A stretch of DNA of 7,247 nucleotides. Source: JBIICS01 sp044238735. GTDB taxonomy: Bacteria > Bacteroidota > Bacteroidia > UBA4408. Numbering within the stretch: the stretch's first letter is position 1; each line of letters starts with the position of its first letter. Location: assembly GCA_044238735.1 (NCBI GenBank), contig JBIICS010000140.1, positions 1 to 7,247 on the forward strand, read 5' to 3'. Made by a program: the position numbers and the translations under genes. Positions 7,138 to 7,247 of the stretch are shown in pieces. A model generated the notes under the pieces. The model saw nothing but the letters and a program-made list of their open reading frames with translations. It searched no databases and had not been told where the DNA came from.

Positions 7138-7145
7138 CTAAAATA
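7138..7145 (-). promoter_or_regulatory. Weak -7-like box upstream of the acyl-CoA dehydrogenase gene
   Basis: The minus strand reads TATTTTAG, one base off TAnnTTTG, 35 bases before ATG 7103. The leader that follows is almost all A/T, with an A-rich stretch (AAAAAGA) at the ribosome-binding position, which is usual for Bacteroidota. TAACTTTA further upstream (about 7188-7195, minus) is an equally weak alternative. Confidence 0.25.
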
Positions 7146-7247
7146 CGCTTTTTTTCTCCTTTTATATGAACGAATTTTTATTAAAAAATAAAGTTATTTG
7201 CCCCCTTTAATTATCATCTCCCAGCATATAGAAAAGGAGTGTTTTTT
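7146..7247. other. Right-edge intergenic sequence; possible gene tail not resolvable
   Basis: Nothing certain is seen here. On the minus strand all three frames reach a stop between about 7193 and 7217, so the last 30-50 bases could hold the end of a neighbouring minus-strand gene (for example a tail reading FYMLGDDN then TAA). The stretch is too short to choose a frame or to claim coding. Confidence 0.2.

Noticed and set aside
1..7247. CRISPR array, mobile element, tRNA/rRNA, toxin-antitoxin or defence island
   Set aside because: No regularly spaced repeats, transposase or integrase motifs, RNA-gene folds or small paired genes were seen on either strand.

Overview
The window looks like a piece of a Bacteroidota chromosome. 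The sequence is AT-rich. It carries a type IX secretion system (T9SS) type A sorting domain, Bacteroidota-style -7 boxes (TAnnTTTG), A/T-rich leaders without clear Shine-Dalgarno sites, and a DUF3108 protein with a short signal peptide. No plasmid, phage, IS, CRISPR or RNA-gene signature was seen. The genus cannot be fixed from the sequence.

Layout. (1) Positions 1-3966, minus strand: one very large gene for a secreted or surface protein of at least about 1,320 residues. It has a signal peptide, a beta-rich propeller-like N-terminal part, an Asn-rich right-handed parallel beta-helix, a helical linker and a C-terminal T9SS sorting domain. Its last codons lie beyond the left edge. (2) Positions 3967-4210: a divergent intergenic region with a good -7 box for the large gene, octamer repeats and two inverted repeats leading into the next gene. 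(3) Positions 4211-5017, plus strand: a secreted DUF3108 protein. (4) Positions 5014-5670, minus strand: a small membrane-anchored TPR protein, convergent with the DUF3108 gene and overlapping it by four bases at the stop codons. (5) Positions 5671-5960: an intergenic stretch with a strong rho-independent terminator. (6) Positions 5961-7103, minus strand: a complete acyl-CoA dehydrogenase. (7) Positions 7104-7247: its leader, plus a short tail that cannot be assigned.

The most notable observation is at the 5' end of the large gene. The reading frame that encodes the signal peptide and the whole mature protein has no start codon. The only sensible ATGs (3966 and 3948) are in another frame, and the two frames meet across a run of eight C (G8 on the + strand, 3931-3938) and a run of seven T (A7 on the + strand, 3906-3912) in the coding direction. 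One extra base in either run would join ATG, signal peptide and protein. This may be a slipped-strand phase-variation switch caught in the OFF state, transcriptional slippage, or a homopolymer sequencing error; the sequence alone cannot separate these.

The genes do not form an obvious shared pathway. The acyl-CoA dehydrogenase belongs to beta-oxidation or short-chain acyl-CoA metabolism. The DUF3108 and TPR proteins are envelope-associated proteins of unknown role. The large protein is probably an adhesin-like or matrix-like surface protein. I see no clear multi-gene undescribed system here.
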